Positions 35,659-46,341 of a stretch of DNA of 64,000 bases are shown here, piece after piece (within the stretch, counting starts at the first letter, position 1; the number at the start of each line of letters is the position of its first letter). The notes under the pieces were generated by a model, which searched no databases, was not told where the DNA came from, and saw only the letters and a program-made list of their open reading frames with translations. Location of the stretch: the NCBI RefSeq assembly GCF_051622035.1, contig NC_135365.1:23272001-23336000 (forward strand). The letters are read 5' to 3'. The stretch comes from Arctopsyche grandis. Lineage: Eukaryota; Arthropoda; Insecta; Trichoptera; Hydropsychidae. Made by a program: the position numbers and the translations under genes.

Positions 35659-37288
35659 CAGGCCCCGATCCAGCTTTTTCGCCGCCCTGGGCATAAACTA
35701 TTATTGCCGCCATTATATATTACTAAGCCCGCTTTTTGTAGGTATTTTTAAAAAGTTAAAACTTTACTAAAAAAAAATCCCATGTGACAAACCCATGACT
35801 TTTTCTATGTATTTGAGGAATATAAGAAGTATAAAAAGCAAAATTGGATGATGAAATATACATAAACGTTCAGACATACCGGCTATGAGAGCATTTTCGA
35901 TACAATTTTAGTGCTAATGTAGGGAAATTTACACAAGACAAAAGTTTTACTTCTGGTTGTTGGATTTTGTTCACGTTTTTTTACATACCTCCTTTACATT
36001 TCACATGGCTTTCGTGTCAGTGGTCATTTTTATCTCTTATCCGATCGTTTTCATACTTTGCCATATTGCTCATTTTGGTCATCAATATACGTAAATGTAT
36101 CGTCAGCCATTACGTTGGAGATAAAATATCGTATACAATGCGTAACAAATATCCAGAATCTCGGATACGGTGACGTTTATGACGGTACATAAGGCTACCA
36201 TAATCTATCTTCAACCTTTTCGCCTTGATATGCTATTTCAGATTTTAATTGTTTAAACGCCTATAATTCACTCTATATTTTATAAAATTTGCTCTATAGG
36301 TTCTCGTTATCTCTAATATTTAAATATTTATAGTTTTAACTCTCATATGTATATATAAATTTCAAATTTGGCGTCTAGCTTCATGTAATGTAATACACGA
36401 TATATATTGATTTTTGGCCAAATATGTCAAATCTGACATTTCACTGTATTTCTCCTCAGTCGGTTTTATCTGCGAGATAAGTATTCAATAAGAAGTTATG
36501 TTGTATCTAATTGTTAATATGATTTACAATAAGCTTACATACATTTAGTTTTTTACAATAAGCTCACATACATACATCACATACAATTATTTTTAGTTAT
36601 CAGCTGATTTAATTTTTCATTACTTGAAACCACTATAAATATAATATCATAAACATAAAATATCAAAAAGATAGAAATAATTTGAAAGGTCAAAATAAAA
36701 TAATGAAACATTGTTTTAAATAAAATTACTACTTCCGGCTTACAAAAAAGTTCAGTGGTGGGGAAAAAATCGTGGTCACAACATTTTTGCTTCAACAAAA
36801 AATGCTTCCAAATGCTTGGACTACCAAAAAAATTAAGTCCAAATATACATATGTATCTACATTTGAGATATTATATTAAAAACAATACAACTTAAATTTC
36901 ATTCAGTCACTATGCGGACGAAGTTTAAAAAAATATATATTTTTTGATAAATTGCAATTTCTAAAATGTTTTGCCTAGTCTTTTCTATGTCTGTGTCCGC
37001 GAAATGCACAACCTATTTTTGCTAATAATTTGACTACGATCCTTATTAAAATTTGACGCTGGTATCAATTTCAAAATCTACTGTTCAACAATTGCATTAT
37101 TTATTGATGATCGTCTTTTAAAAATCCTGTCACCGCAGGGCCGCCTAGCTTCTAATTACTTGTGGTGTGCTGCAAATGTACGCCAAGTTCATATTTTATT
37201 TTTATTTACATCAATTTTCGCCCTCCCCCCCCCCCCCAACCTACCACTCCGCGAAAATTCCCGGCTTGCCCCCCTAGATCTGGGCCTG
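35659..37288. mobile_element. hAT-type DNA transposon, non-autonomous
   Basis: The 1630-bp element starts CAGGCCCCGATCCAG and ends CTAGATCTGGGCCTG. The ends match as inverted repeats at 13 of 15 positions. A perfect 8-bp duplication flanks it, and it sits inside an RTE relic whose frame continues across it. No transposase is readable. The interior is built of other repeats: part of repeat N at 35760-35972, a repeat M copy at 35985-36470, then the rest of N at about 36590-36790. The right end holds a C-run at 37217-37230. Confidence 0.8.
35985..36470 (+). repeat. Repeat M copy inside the hAT element
   Basis: CTTATCCGATCGTTTTCATA, TTTGGTCATCAATATACGTA, AATTCACTCTATATTTTATA and ACGATATATATTGATTTTTG match the copy at 62640-63085 in the same order and strand. 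Confidence 0.7.
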
Positions 37289-37296
37289 TTGATATA
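37289..37296. repeat. 8-bp target site duplication, right
   Basis: TTGATATA is identical to 35651-35658. Confidence 0.75.
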
Positions 37297-37545
37297 GTTG
37301 TGAGAGAGAAGAGATTAAAATGGCAATGCTTAGGTCACGCACTAGAAGAATGGACGAAATAAATGATCGAACAGTACCCGATAGAATGATGAAAAACAGG
37401 TGCAAGGAAGGCCATAAGACTTTTATGTAGGTGGGTGAAATAATAAAACCGTGTGGGATGATTTGGATGAGAGTTGCTCAAAATAGAGACGAATGGATGC
37501 ATGTTAAAAAAGAGGACTTCATTCAGCAGCTGATGATATACATAC
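37297..37545 (+). pseudogene. RTE-type LINE ORF2 relic, 3' half
   Basis: Directly after the duplication the frame reads VVREKRLKWQCLGHALEEWT, then broken sequence. It ends with MRVAQNRDEWMHVKKEDFIQ. K-W-x-x-x-G-H-x-x-R and R-V-A-Q-x-R-x-x-W are the last blocks of RTE/BovB-type ORF2. Several stops show it is dead. The stop and tail region near 37550 is AT-rich. Confidence 0.7.
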
Positions 37546-38639
37546 ATATTTATATTTTCATTATGATGCATCACAATAAATTTCAGTTACATTTGTAAAA
37601 AAAATAGGAAGGGAAGAGGAAATATGTATATGATAAAGAGGAAATGGTGTGTAAGTATAGAGTGCGAGAAAGAGATAATTAACTGAATAACTACTCATCA
37701 CTTTTGACATTTGCGTAAACTAGCAGTTACAACTCGTGTTTAACGTACCTAATCCGTATGTGTTGCACCAAATCACGTATCCCTCGATTCAAAGCTCACT
37801 ATTTACCGGAAGTGATGGAAACCAGCACACTGTGTTTAATAATAGAATTTACAAACACACACATATGCGTACAAAATAGTATTTATGGCTATTATTAAGA
37901 ATCGGATACGAATCGAACTATAAATAGACCATAAATCATAACATCTCGTTATACAATATAATATGTTTCAAACTTATCAAATGCATATGTATGAAAATAT
38001 CAACTCATTAATCTCTGTGTGTTTATCGTAACAAAACAAATACGATACCAAAAGAATGTACAAAAAATTCTGTCAATCCTTTGGTCATGTTTTTTATTAA
38101 TTTAAACGACATTCAAAAAATGTTCTCACGCATTTCTCGCTATCCAAATATAAATAGATATATCGGTATTTATTTGAAAAAAAAAAACACCCTGAAGGGG
38201 CACAAGTGCTACTGTTTGTATTCGGTATCGCTTTGAACTTATCCGAACATTTTTTATCGATACACAGAAGTCTCTACCGTTATGGCTTTTAAGTACAAAT
38301 GTATTTGATACAGTATTTAGATTAAATTTAATTGTAATGCGTCGAACTCACTTGCACTGCAATAAAAATAGACTGGTGTATTAAAAGACAGAAATTAAAA
38401 GTCCAAAAATGTTGCTTTACGAAGATTTATTTATATCATCATTATCAGCATTAGTTTGTTAGTGAGATTTTTAAATGTCATTTTAATTAACAATAACTTC
38501 ATTCATTTATATCAAAAAGGAATTCGAACTTTGTCGAAACAGTGCGAACTGAATGTACATACATAAGTTGTCAAATAAAATTATTCTTATGTATAAAACG
38601 AAAACCAACAACAGTCAGCACGAAATGTTTTCAACTGAA
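37546..38639. other. AT-rich intergenic sequence
   Basis: I see no gene or family match here. Confidence 0.45.
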
Positions 38640-38720
38640 TAGTCATGGATTCAATCCCTAGCTCGTTGTTGCTGGCCAAACCTTGGATATGTGACTCCAG
38701 GTCGATTGTTTCCTATACAA
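38640..38720 (+). mobile_element. tRNA-derived SINE, head fragment
   Basis: A B-box-like GGATTCAATCCC is followed by TTGTTGCTGGCCAAACCTTG and GTGACTCCAGGTCGATTGTT, shared with the other SINE copies. The rest is missing. Confidence 0.5.
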
Positions 38721-38894
38721 ATTTGCCACCCTACCCAAACATTCGATTATATAAAATTTCGAATTCACCGATATATTTAATAATGCTACCAAATTGGATG
38801 TATTTTTTGAAATATTGGTATTTCGGAATCCAAATGGTATCAACGTCCTGGCCTGTATTGTGTCGCAGATTTTGTGCTCAACTGCAATGATATT

Positions 38895-39190
38895 TGTAGC
38901 ATATTTTGACTGATTCGAAATCAGAATCGATCACTGATCACGTTTTCACGTGTGTCTGTGTGTCTGTGTGTCTGTGTGAGTTTCTATATGTGTGTCTGTA
39001 CGTCAGTGTATTTTGGTTTCAGTGATTTTTTGAACACCGTTCGTCCTATTGAACTGAAACTTAGTATCGGTTACTGAAATTATTATCGATACGACGTAAA
39101 TTTTTTTCAAATTTTCAAGTTGACCGGAAATGGTACCGCCTATTTATAGGTGCTCTCTTTTTTAATAGCCTCTTTTCAGCTTGCTTTCGA
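38895..39190 (+). repeat. Repeat E with a TG-rich microsatellite
   Basis: TTTTGACTGATTCGAAATCA and TCGATCACTGATCACGTTTT match, reversed, the fragment at 58835-58885; part also matches 28040-28070. A (TGTGTGTC)n run lies at 38951-38985. TTGAACTGAAACTTAGTATC follows. Confidence 0.5.
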
Positions 39191-40889
39191 TTTTTTCGTC
39201 TGACAATATTTGGGTTCTTATCCACACTCTTTTGTTTCGATGATTAATTACTAGACGGTACAAAATATTTGTAAAAAACAGAATCAATGAATCAAAGTAA
39301 TGTTTTTACTTTATTTGATAACATTAAAGGATGTCTTTTATTTAATCTTAGAAATCTAGAAATGGATGCGAACTGAAAATTAAAAGAATGTAGACAAACT
39401 CTCAAAACAAGAACGCCAATATGAGGGATATTTTTGGCGTGAAACATCGGGAGAATTTTCAAAATGCAATTGAACAGTTTTTAAATATGCAATTGAAATT
39501 TTTTTTTCCTTTTTTTTTGTTATACATTTGATTTCGCGGTGCTAGCACCGGGATCCCGGGGTTGGAAATTCCTGGTACCGCAATCCCGGTGCTGAAGTAA
39601 TCTTCCGGGATTGGAAGCACTAAGTTCTACGTATCTCATTTAAATTTTCCGTTCCATAATTAAATCTTTCGTTTTTCGAATATACATTTCTAACAATAAG
39701 ATAAATGTAACGTAATAATAACAATAAAGAATATTAATAGTAGTTTTAAAAAATATTAATCTTTCATTGGGACCTGACAACGTATGTACATGATCTTGAT
39801 ACGTTTCAAAAATTGTACAAAACCCATGTATGAATGTATAAGGTTGCATCCTCAAACAAAATAAATGAAAACATAACAACATTATGTAGAGAGTTTAGCA
39901 TGGAAAGTTAAACAGGGCGAGTTTTGGGATATCATATGCAGTTTCGCAGCATCCTTGCAAGTGGGTCGGACACGATGCCAAGGATAACCGACCAGACCCG
40001 CCTCTGCAAGTTTCTGTTTTTGCACGGTGGGTTTGTAGTTGACGTGTAAACATTACCCTCCCCTGACGCCGTGTAGCTCCACTAATGAGAATAACAAGCC
40101 GCTGCTCAAACTTTAACCGAGTAAGAGTGCATTCACGTGCACTTTCCTAGATGCATCTCTAACCCGACTTGTCGGTAAGAACATATGTTCATAAACCGGA
40201 TTAGATTCTATTCGCCGGGTTCTTTTTTCTCGGTTATTATGTGATAATGTCGTCGTTGGGCATCCCGGCCACGCGCCGTCCTTGTTTTAAAGTTCATCAA
40301 CGAAAGTTGAACGGGTGAAATTAGTTTCACGAGCCGTCTCTGGTTCGACCGTGTGAAGTTAGCCGCGCTCCGGTTAACCCGGAACGCGCTAATTGGGGTA
40401 CGCGGCGACCCCCTCGCATTCTAATTCGTCCGGACGGGGTTGATTAGAAACTGGAGAGAGTGCGTAGACTGTGAATTCCAAAATTGGGTCTAAAAATGAG
40501 GGTGTTTGTTAAAAATTCACGCGTGTTTCAAAATCGTTTGAATTCGCAAGAACGAGGAATGTAGATACAGTGAGCACTTCAAAGATCCAAAAATATACAT
40601 GTTTACAGTCCACTTTGAAGCTGATAATCCACATCGGCCATTTACCTTTAAGTGACCTAATTGTCGGCAATGCTTCGATCTACAAAATTTAAATACTTTA
40701 ATTTAAATACTTTAAATACTAGAATTTCAATCTCTTTCAACTGAATACTCTAATAGTCCCAATAAAATGTATAAAGATTCAATTATTTGCTTATACAATG
40801 TGTATATTTAACTATAAGAGAAGTTAATTTTAAATAATCACGTACAATTTTTTGATAAATATTGAAAATAAATCGAAAATTACAACTTT
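39191..40889. other. Intergenic; palindrome cluster and unique island (39900-40560)
   Basis: AT-rich DNA holds a short G+C-rich palindrome cluster at 39537-39591. A G+C-rich unique island follows and contains several long-range purine/pyrimidine-balanced blocks but no usable frame. Confidence 0.4.
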
Positions 40890-41150
40890 GTCATAAAGGA
40901 TTTGGTGAATATATGAGCCGCTATATCTGAAATTCGGCGGAAGACCAATTTCAGTTCCAAAAACATTATTTCAATTCGACTTAACTCACAAATTGTTATC
41001 ACTACTTTTAATTCGATATGTACAGAATCTCGGATAGGGAGAATAAACATAACAAGCCACCAGTTTTTTAAATATTGTGATATTTCTCGAAATGGAGAAA
41101 AGTGGACTTACACCATTTACAAATATAATGGCTCATATGTAGTTTAATCT
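40890..41150 (+). repeat. Repeat M copy with internal deletion
   Basis: The left part (AGTTCCAAAAACATTATTTC, then GAATAAACATAACAAGCCAC) matches 62520-62635. The right part (ATATTTCTCGAAATGGAGAA) matches 63131-63150. The middle of about 480 bases is absent. Confidence 0.6.
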
Positions 41151-42584
41151 TTAAAAAATATATGTAATAAAAACATGGTTTTATAAAATTTATCTGAAAA
41201 TTATACTTAACTTTTTCACTATTGCTTAAAGTATGCTCTTCATTGTTGAATTCTGTAACGAAATAAAAATTATAATTAAAATATATTTATGTGATCGATT
41301 GATTTTAAATATGATTGATTAAAAACATATATTTTTAGCGATGTTCTGATAAAATGTTTTTTTAAACCTGTAGGATAGCATAGTTTTAATAGATATTTAG
41401 TTAAATAAACAGACTCAATCGAATTTTGCCTTGAATTCTAAATTAATTAAATCAAAATAGCATTCAGAAGCAAAAGCTTTTTTCAGAGAACTTTCATGCA
41501 CTTACTTTTGAAATTAGAATAATCTTATTTAATAAAGATATTACGAAAACTTTTAAAGGCTTTCTCTAATAGACTTACAGTTTAAAGTCGACTTGCAGAA
41601 TGAGAACAGAAAGGCATCAACTTTGCGAAAATAAATTGTGAACAATATCAATATTCTAGAAAGGACTTACATCGGTATCATGTACATATATTAAATAATT
41701 TAATATATATTATTCAATAGGAACACAATCTCGCGGCAATTGAATAAACAATGTTAATTTGTTAGGAAAGGGGTAATATTTTCGTCCTTTTTTCAAAGCT
41801 GTCATCAAGGAGCGTAAAAAATTCCTTAGAAAAAATTCCATCAGTGAACCTCTTGTCACAGCGTGATATATATTTAATTTTTTTGTGGGCGCGTTAATGG
41901 TCGGGCGCCGCACTGTGAGGGTTAAAGCCGCTCATTACCCCTTCCGCTCGGCTGCTGTGAATTATCACCAATTAAAGTTGTCATGGGATGGAGTTAAACG
42001 TCGTCGGAGAGACCTTTTTATCGTGAACAAACTAACCCTAATTGAGGCTCGAAAGGGGCCCCCTTCGGTATCGGAGGGGACCCCCGAGATAAACGCCCGC
42101 CACCGCGAGATAAATGCCCCGTTGATAAATCATCGAAATTTATTATTTATCTCAAAGTTGACTACTAGGCTACTATTCGGTGGCAATAAAATTAAAATAA
42201 ATATTGGAAAAGCCTTGCGCTTGCTCTCCTATATATTTATATACACATAATAAAACGTGCGAGGGTACCAGTGTGGGCTCGAACAGAATCTTAATTAAAA
42301 CATAACTCTCGGATGCTTTTAATTTGTAGCGCCTAATGAAAGACAAGGTGAACAAATTTTCGATACAGCTTTTAAACGGCCAAATACAACCTGTTATTTC
42401 GTGTATTTATTTTTTTAATATACGTACATAATATGTAATATGTATGTGTAATACAAATAAGTACCGTTGATAATCTAATCAATTTCGAAAGCAGTAAATA
42501 AATTGAATATTTACACATGTACATATTTATAATAAACACATTATATGGTCACATGCATATTCTTTTGGGTAAAAAATTATTATA
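41151..42584. other. Intergenic; unique island (41880-42360)
   Basis: AT-rich DNA is followed by a G+C-rich unique block. It has one 121-codon frame (41885-42250) without any domain; the codons follow local composition, so I do not call a gene. Confidence 0.4.
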
Positions 42585-43012
42585 TTATTTATTTAATATA
42601 CTTGGGGGAGGCGGCAAAGCCGATTGACCCAAGAAGTTTGATTTATACATATGTATATGTTAATTAAATGAGAAAAAAATACAAATTACATTCAAAATGA
42701 CAATATTAATATAAAAATAAGAGAGAAAAAGTAAACAAGAAACAGAAATAAGAAATTGGGAAAGAAGAATTACAGAAATCGTTTAAGTTTAAGAAATGCA
42801 TAAAGCTTATTCTTAAAAATATTAAGGTTATCAAAAATTACAATTTCATTGGGAAGACTATTCCAAATTGAAAAGAAGGAATCTCTGATCAATTTATTAG
42901 ATTTTTCTTTTTGAAATCTAAGCGAGTGACCTCTGAGGTGAGTATTTTCGTTAAATGTAAAAAAGTTGGACATATGACATTCATAATGATTATTCAGTAT
43001 TTTGAATTGCAT
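42585..43012 (-). pseudogene. LINE-C: ORF2 C-terminus plus 3' UTR and hairpin
   Basis: The minus-strand frame 43012-42770 (80 codons) contains KEKSNKLIRDSFFSIWNSLP, then NEIVIFDNLNIFKNKLYAFL. The pattern S-F-F-x-x-x-x-W-N-x-L-P-x-x-x-V, then F-K-x-x-L, is the C-terminal end of many non-LTR ORF2 proteins. The 3' UTR of about 165 bases ends in a double hairpin: outer CTTGGG/CCCAAG at 42601-42606 and 42628-42633, inner CGGC-TTT-GCCG. A TATTAAATAAATAA-type tail follows. It is 5'-truncated; the remaining frame has no stop, so this is the youngest-looking LINE-C copy here. Confidence 0.65.
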
Positions 43013-43478
43013 TCAATTTATGCAAAAATGTATGAAATTTTGCATTAAATGTCTAAATCTTATTATATAAGATATATTTTATTATATTTGAAATCAATCT
43101 TCGTAAATCAGTATCATATTAAAATTATTTTATGAAATTGTGACAGTATTAGAAGCATTCATTCATTTCGGTATCAAAAAATAACAATACCTTAACATTT
43201 GATATATCAATTAAATTTCAGATCATATTGAGAAATAGATCACAAGGCTATAAAAACTAAAGTTATTAAATTTAACGATGGCACTATTAACTGTAATTAT
43301 TCAAAAACTTTGATGACTTCATTTCGTCTATACATAAATTCAACCAATCTAACGTGTTATTACATCCAGATATGAATATGCATGTGGTATCACTATTATA
43401 TATAAAAAAAATGCAAAAAAAAACAATTAATTTTTTCATTGAACAAAATCTAAATAGACCATTGCATTATATTATATA
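43013..43478. other. AT-rich intergenic sequence
   Basis: I see nothing recognisable. Confidence 0.45.
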
Positions 43479-43625
43479 CTAGTGTTTTTACCCGGCTTCG
43501 CTCGGTATTTGTAATATAAACCGATTAAACATGGCCAATCTAATAGTAAACATTTTATTAAATTTATTTGAATAGTTTTATTTTATTTAAATTTATTTGA
43601 ATATTCATTTGTTCGATGACGTCAC
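43479..43625 (-). mobile_element. Helitron-like 3' end ending in CTAG
   Basis: Reversed, this ends ATACCGAGCGAAGCCGGGTA followed by AAAACACTAG at 43479, with T next. It matches the plus-strand end at 5806 over about 120 bases, including the AATCTAATAGTAAACATT word. Confidence 0.5.
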
Positions 43626-43796
43626 CGATTTACGAACCAACAATACTTACATACTTACAAAATCTCTTTTGAAATTATATATTAGATATGAACTGTATAT
43701 TACATATATTATATTACATACATACACCAAAACACTGCAAAGTCCGATAAGTGCTCTGCAAAGTTTCGATTTTTTTAACTTTCATAGTATGCTGGA

Positions 43797-43870
43797 TTAG
43801 CCGGCTAGACGACCTGCAAGAGACTCGACTCTTAACCTTAGGGTCTTCAGTTCGATTCTATACTGAAACC
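43797..43870 (+). repeat. tRNA-like sequence, probable SINE head
   Basis: TAGCCGGCTAGACGACCTGC could serve as an A box and CAGTTCGATTCTA fits a B box, at tRNA spacing. The stems do not form a normal cloverleaf, so it is not called as a tRNA gene. It does not match the main SINE family here. Confidence 0.3.
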
Positions 43871-44589
43871 AAAATGACAAAAGGCAACCAAATCCCCGGA
43901 TTAAATCTGGAAAGAGCTCGAGACATTAGCAGACTTATTTGCGAGACACCGCCGTTTTAATTCATAGCCAATTACACCATGCAATACGGTTATCTAATAT
44001 AGACGAACAGACTTTAGCGGCTTCTGTAAACTTATTATCTCCAGAGAATTTGACTGATCTCTCATTCGAAAGGAGCTTGAAAATGAAATTCAAACACGCT
44101 TGTTTGAAATTCACTTTAGGCTTTTCAATTCTTCTCGAGTGTGTGTGTGAAAGAGCAACAACGAGCATCTTTCATGTTTATTCATATCAAATCGCGCGGC
44201 CTAAGAATGTTTACACGCGAATTGACAGACATATGAGCAGAGATGAAACCCGTCCGGAATATTAAGAATATGCCAAAAGGAAACGCTCTTTGTTTTCCCG
44301 GTTTTATGACTTCCCGGTAGTAGATCGGTTCGCTTCGCTGGTGGGCGCTCTCAGCTTCCATTAAAAAAAAAGATTCGATCTACAAATACAAAAAAAAATC
44401 TCGGCATGTCAAAATCGTGATGCGTATGTCGAATTGTAGTAATCGATTGTTACTACTCACGATGAAACAAATCGAAACTCAAATTTTGTAATTATTAGTT
44501 ATGTACGTTTAGATCGGATTTTGATTTTTTCTGAATAAATTTTATTAATAAGAAAAAGTGTGACGAACACTGAATTATTAGAGAAATAA
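43871..44589. other. Unique island with a perfect palindrome
   Basis: The island at about 43890-44350 is unique. It holds a perfect 13-bp inverted repeat, TGAAATTCAAACA at 44084-44096 and its complement at 44101-44113, with a 4-base spacer. The 108-codon frame over it has no domain. Confidence 0.4.
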
Positions 44590-45110
44590 CTGTAGGTAGA
44601 CCAAGACAACTTCCAACAAAAAGATTTTTTATATGAAAAAAAATGAATTTATCTTATGATTCGTCGCGAAACATAATATGTTTATACGTTACTGGACATT
44701 TTTGTCAAGTTTTTGATAATAGGACAATTAGGGCGAAACACACAGGGGAGAACGGCACGTCGTGTGCTTGGCTCCCCGCTGTGGGGGGTCTCCTACATTT
44801 CTCCTACGTTATCGATCACTTTCAAGCAAGGATAAATACAACGATACAATTTTACCGAAAAAACTCCAGGGGGGTGATTTGGTGACGGTGTGTGCTGGGC
44901 GTTCCATGAATATGTGTAGTGCATTCCAATTTTTTTCGCATGTTTATAACTATCTAAAAAAAACCACAGAACCAAGTAGATCAAGAAAACTTACACAAGA
45001 TTTTTAATATGAAAAAAATTTAATTTATCTAAAGATTCGTCGCGAATTATGATATTTTTATACGTTACCGGACATCTATTTTTGACCGGACAAATAAGGT
45101 CCTTGTGCTA
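44590..45110. repeat. Diverged direct duplication
   Basis: The block at 44590-44740 and the one at 44967-45110 share, in order, GTAGA, AGATTTTT, ATATGAAAAAAA, GATTCGTCGCGAA and TTTATACGTTAC. The 220 bases between them are G+C-richer and unique. Confidence 0.55.
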
Positions 45111-45829
45111 TAACAATGATGTACAACCCTCGACCCAAAGTGACATCTGTTGCGGTCCAAAATGATTTACTTCATTGAATATGAAAAACATCTACATATG
45201 TAAAAAATTTAATAACCAATCTACCTACATATATATTAACTGGATATCCTACGTGAAATCAACATAATTTTAGAATGGTTATTATTAAAAATATCATATT
45301 TTTTCAAGAAAAAAATTTTCATTAAAATTTTGCTTCTTGAAGTATTGAAATAGATTTTGACATATAAATAATATGAACATTAAGGGTATTTAAAAAAAAT
45401 GCCTGTATCGCATATTTTTTCTGTAATAGTTATTTGCTTCGTTGTACCAACTTACAATATGTCGAGACTCGTTTTCTCTCCTTTTCATCTGCTTAAACGG
45501 GAGGAGTTTGTATATTGTACAGAATTTTTTTTTGTATAAATGTATGTAATAACTTTAATATACGACACATAGTGTGATCGTTCATAGATTTTTAAGCTAT
45601 GAACGCACCTTTAAAATATAAAATAAACGTAAAAAAATTCATTCTTACCATAATTTTTTAAATAATTAATGTTTATCTTGTAAAAAAAAGTATTTTTTAT
45701 ATAAAAATTTTTCTTACATACATATGTGTTTTGTATATGTATATATACAAACTCGAAGACGAAATACACCGAAAAAGTTGGGTAAACGAGTCTTGAGATA
45801 TTGCTAGTTGGTGGAACGAGGTAGACCCT
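45111..45829. other. AT-rich intergenic sequence
   Basis: No gene or family match was seen. Confidence 0.45.
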
Positions 45830-45970
45830 TACATTTATGTTTATGTATGGATGTATTTATGTTTATGTTTAATTGTTATTTTGTTTTTGTGTTATATTTT
45901 TTGACCATTGTGGCGCTTTAGGAATTCCTGTTATGCCACAATGGCCTGTTTAGAATAAATAAATAAATGT
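45830..45970 (+). mobile_element. LINE-B 3' end with intact hairpin and tail
   Basis: The T-rich 3' UTR ends in a perfect 10-bp hairpin (CCATTGTGGC at 45905-45914 and GCCACAATGG at 45935-45944). A tail of AATAAATAAATAAAT follows. This is the cleanest LINE-B 3' end in the window. Confidence 0.65.
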
Positions 45971-46310
45971 CAAATAGAAAGAATATTGTATTTTTAAATC
46001 CTTAAAAGACCCCCCCCCCATATAAAAACATCCAGAATTATTTTTTCCCAAGGATTGAATTGGCTTCAAAAGTGCAATAACCTAGAGTCTTTCTTCACCT
46101 AAATCAAGCTCTGTTTTAATATCATTTTTTTAAACAGCGGCCCACAAAAAACATATAAAATAGACACATCGGTCCATCTGTCAAAAAGTTTGTGCATCAC
46201 TTTCCTAGAATATATCGCGAATTTGAATAAATTTACGTAAATACATTATTATATTAGTAGTAGTTTGACTTTTAATTACTATGCAGTGTCATTCAATGGA
46301 AAAATGATTG
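45971..46310. other. AT-rich intergenic sequence
   Basis: I see nothing beyond a C-run at 46010-46018. Confidence 0.4.
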
Positions 46311-46341
46311 AAATAAGGCCCACTATCATATATGTATGTAT

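Noticed and set aside
35967..36173. Conserved membrane-like peptide (RSFSYFAILLILVINI) in repeat M
   Set aside because: Shared by only two copies because the DNA is similar; the copy at 62582 reads in another frame and no longer frame exists.
41885..42250. 121-codon plus-strand frame
   Set aside because: G+C-rich local composition removes stops; no domain, and other frames are also open.
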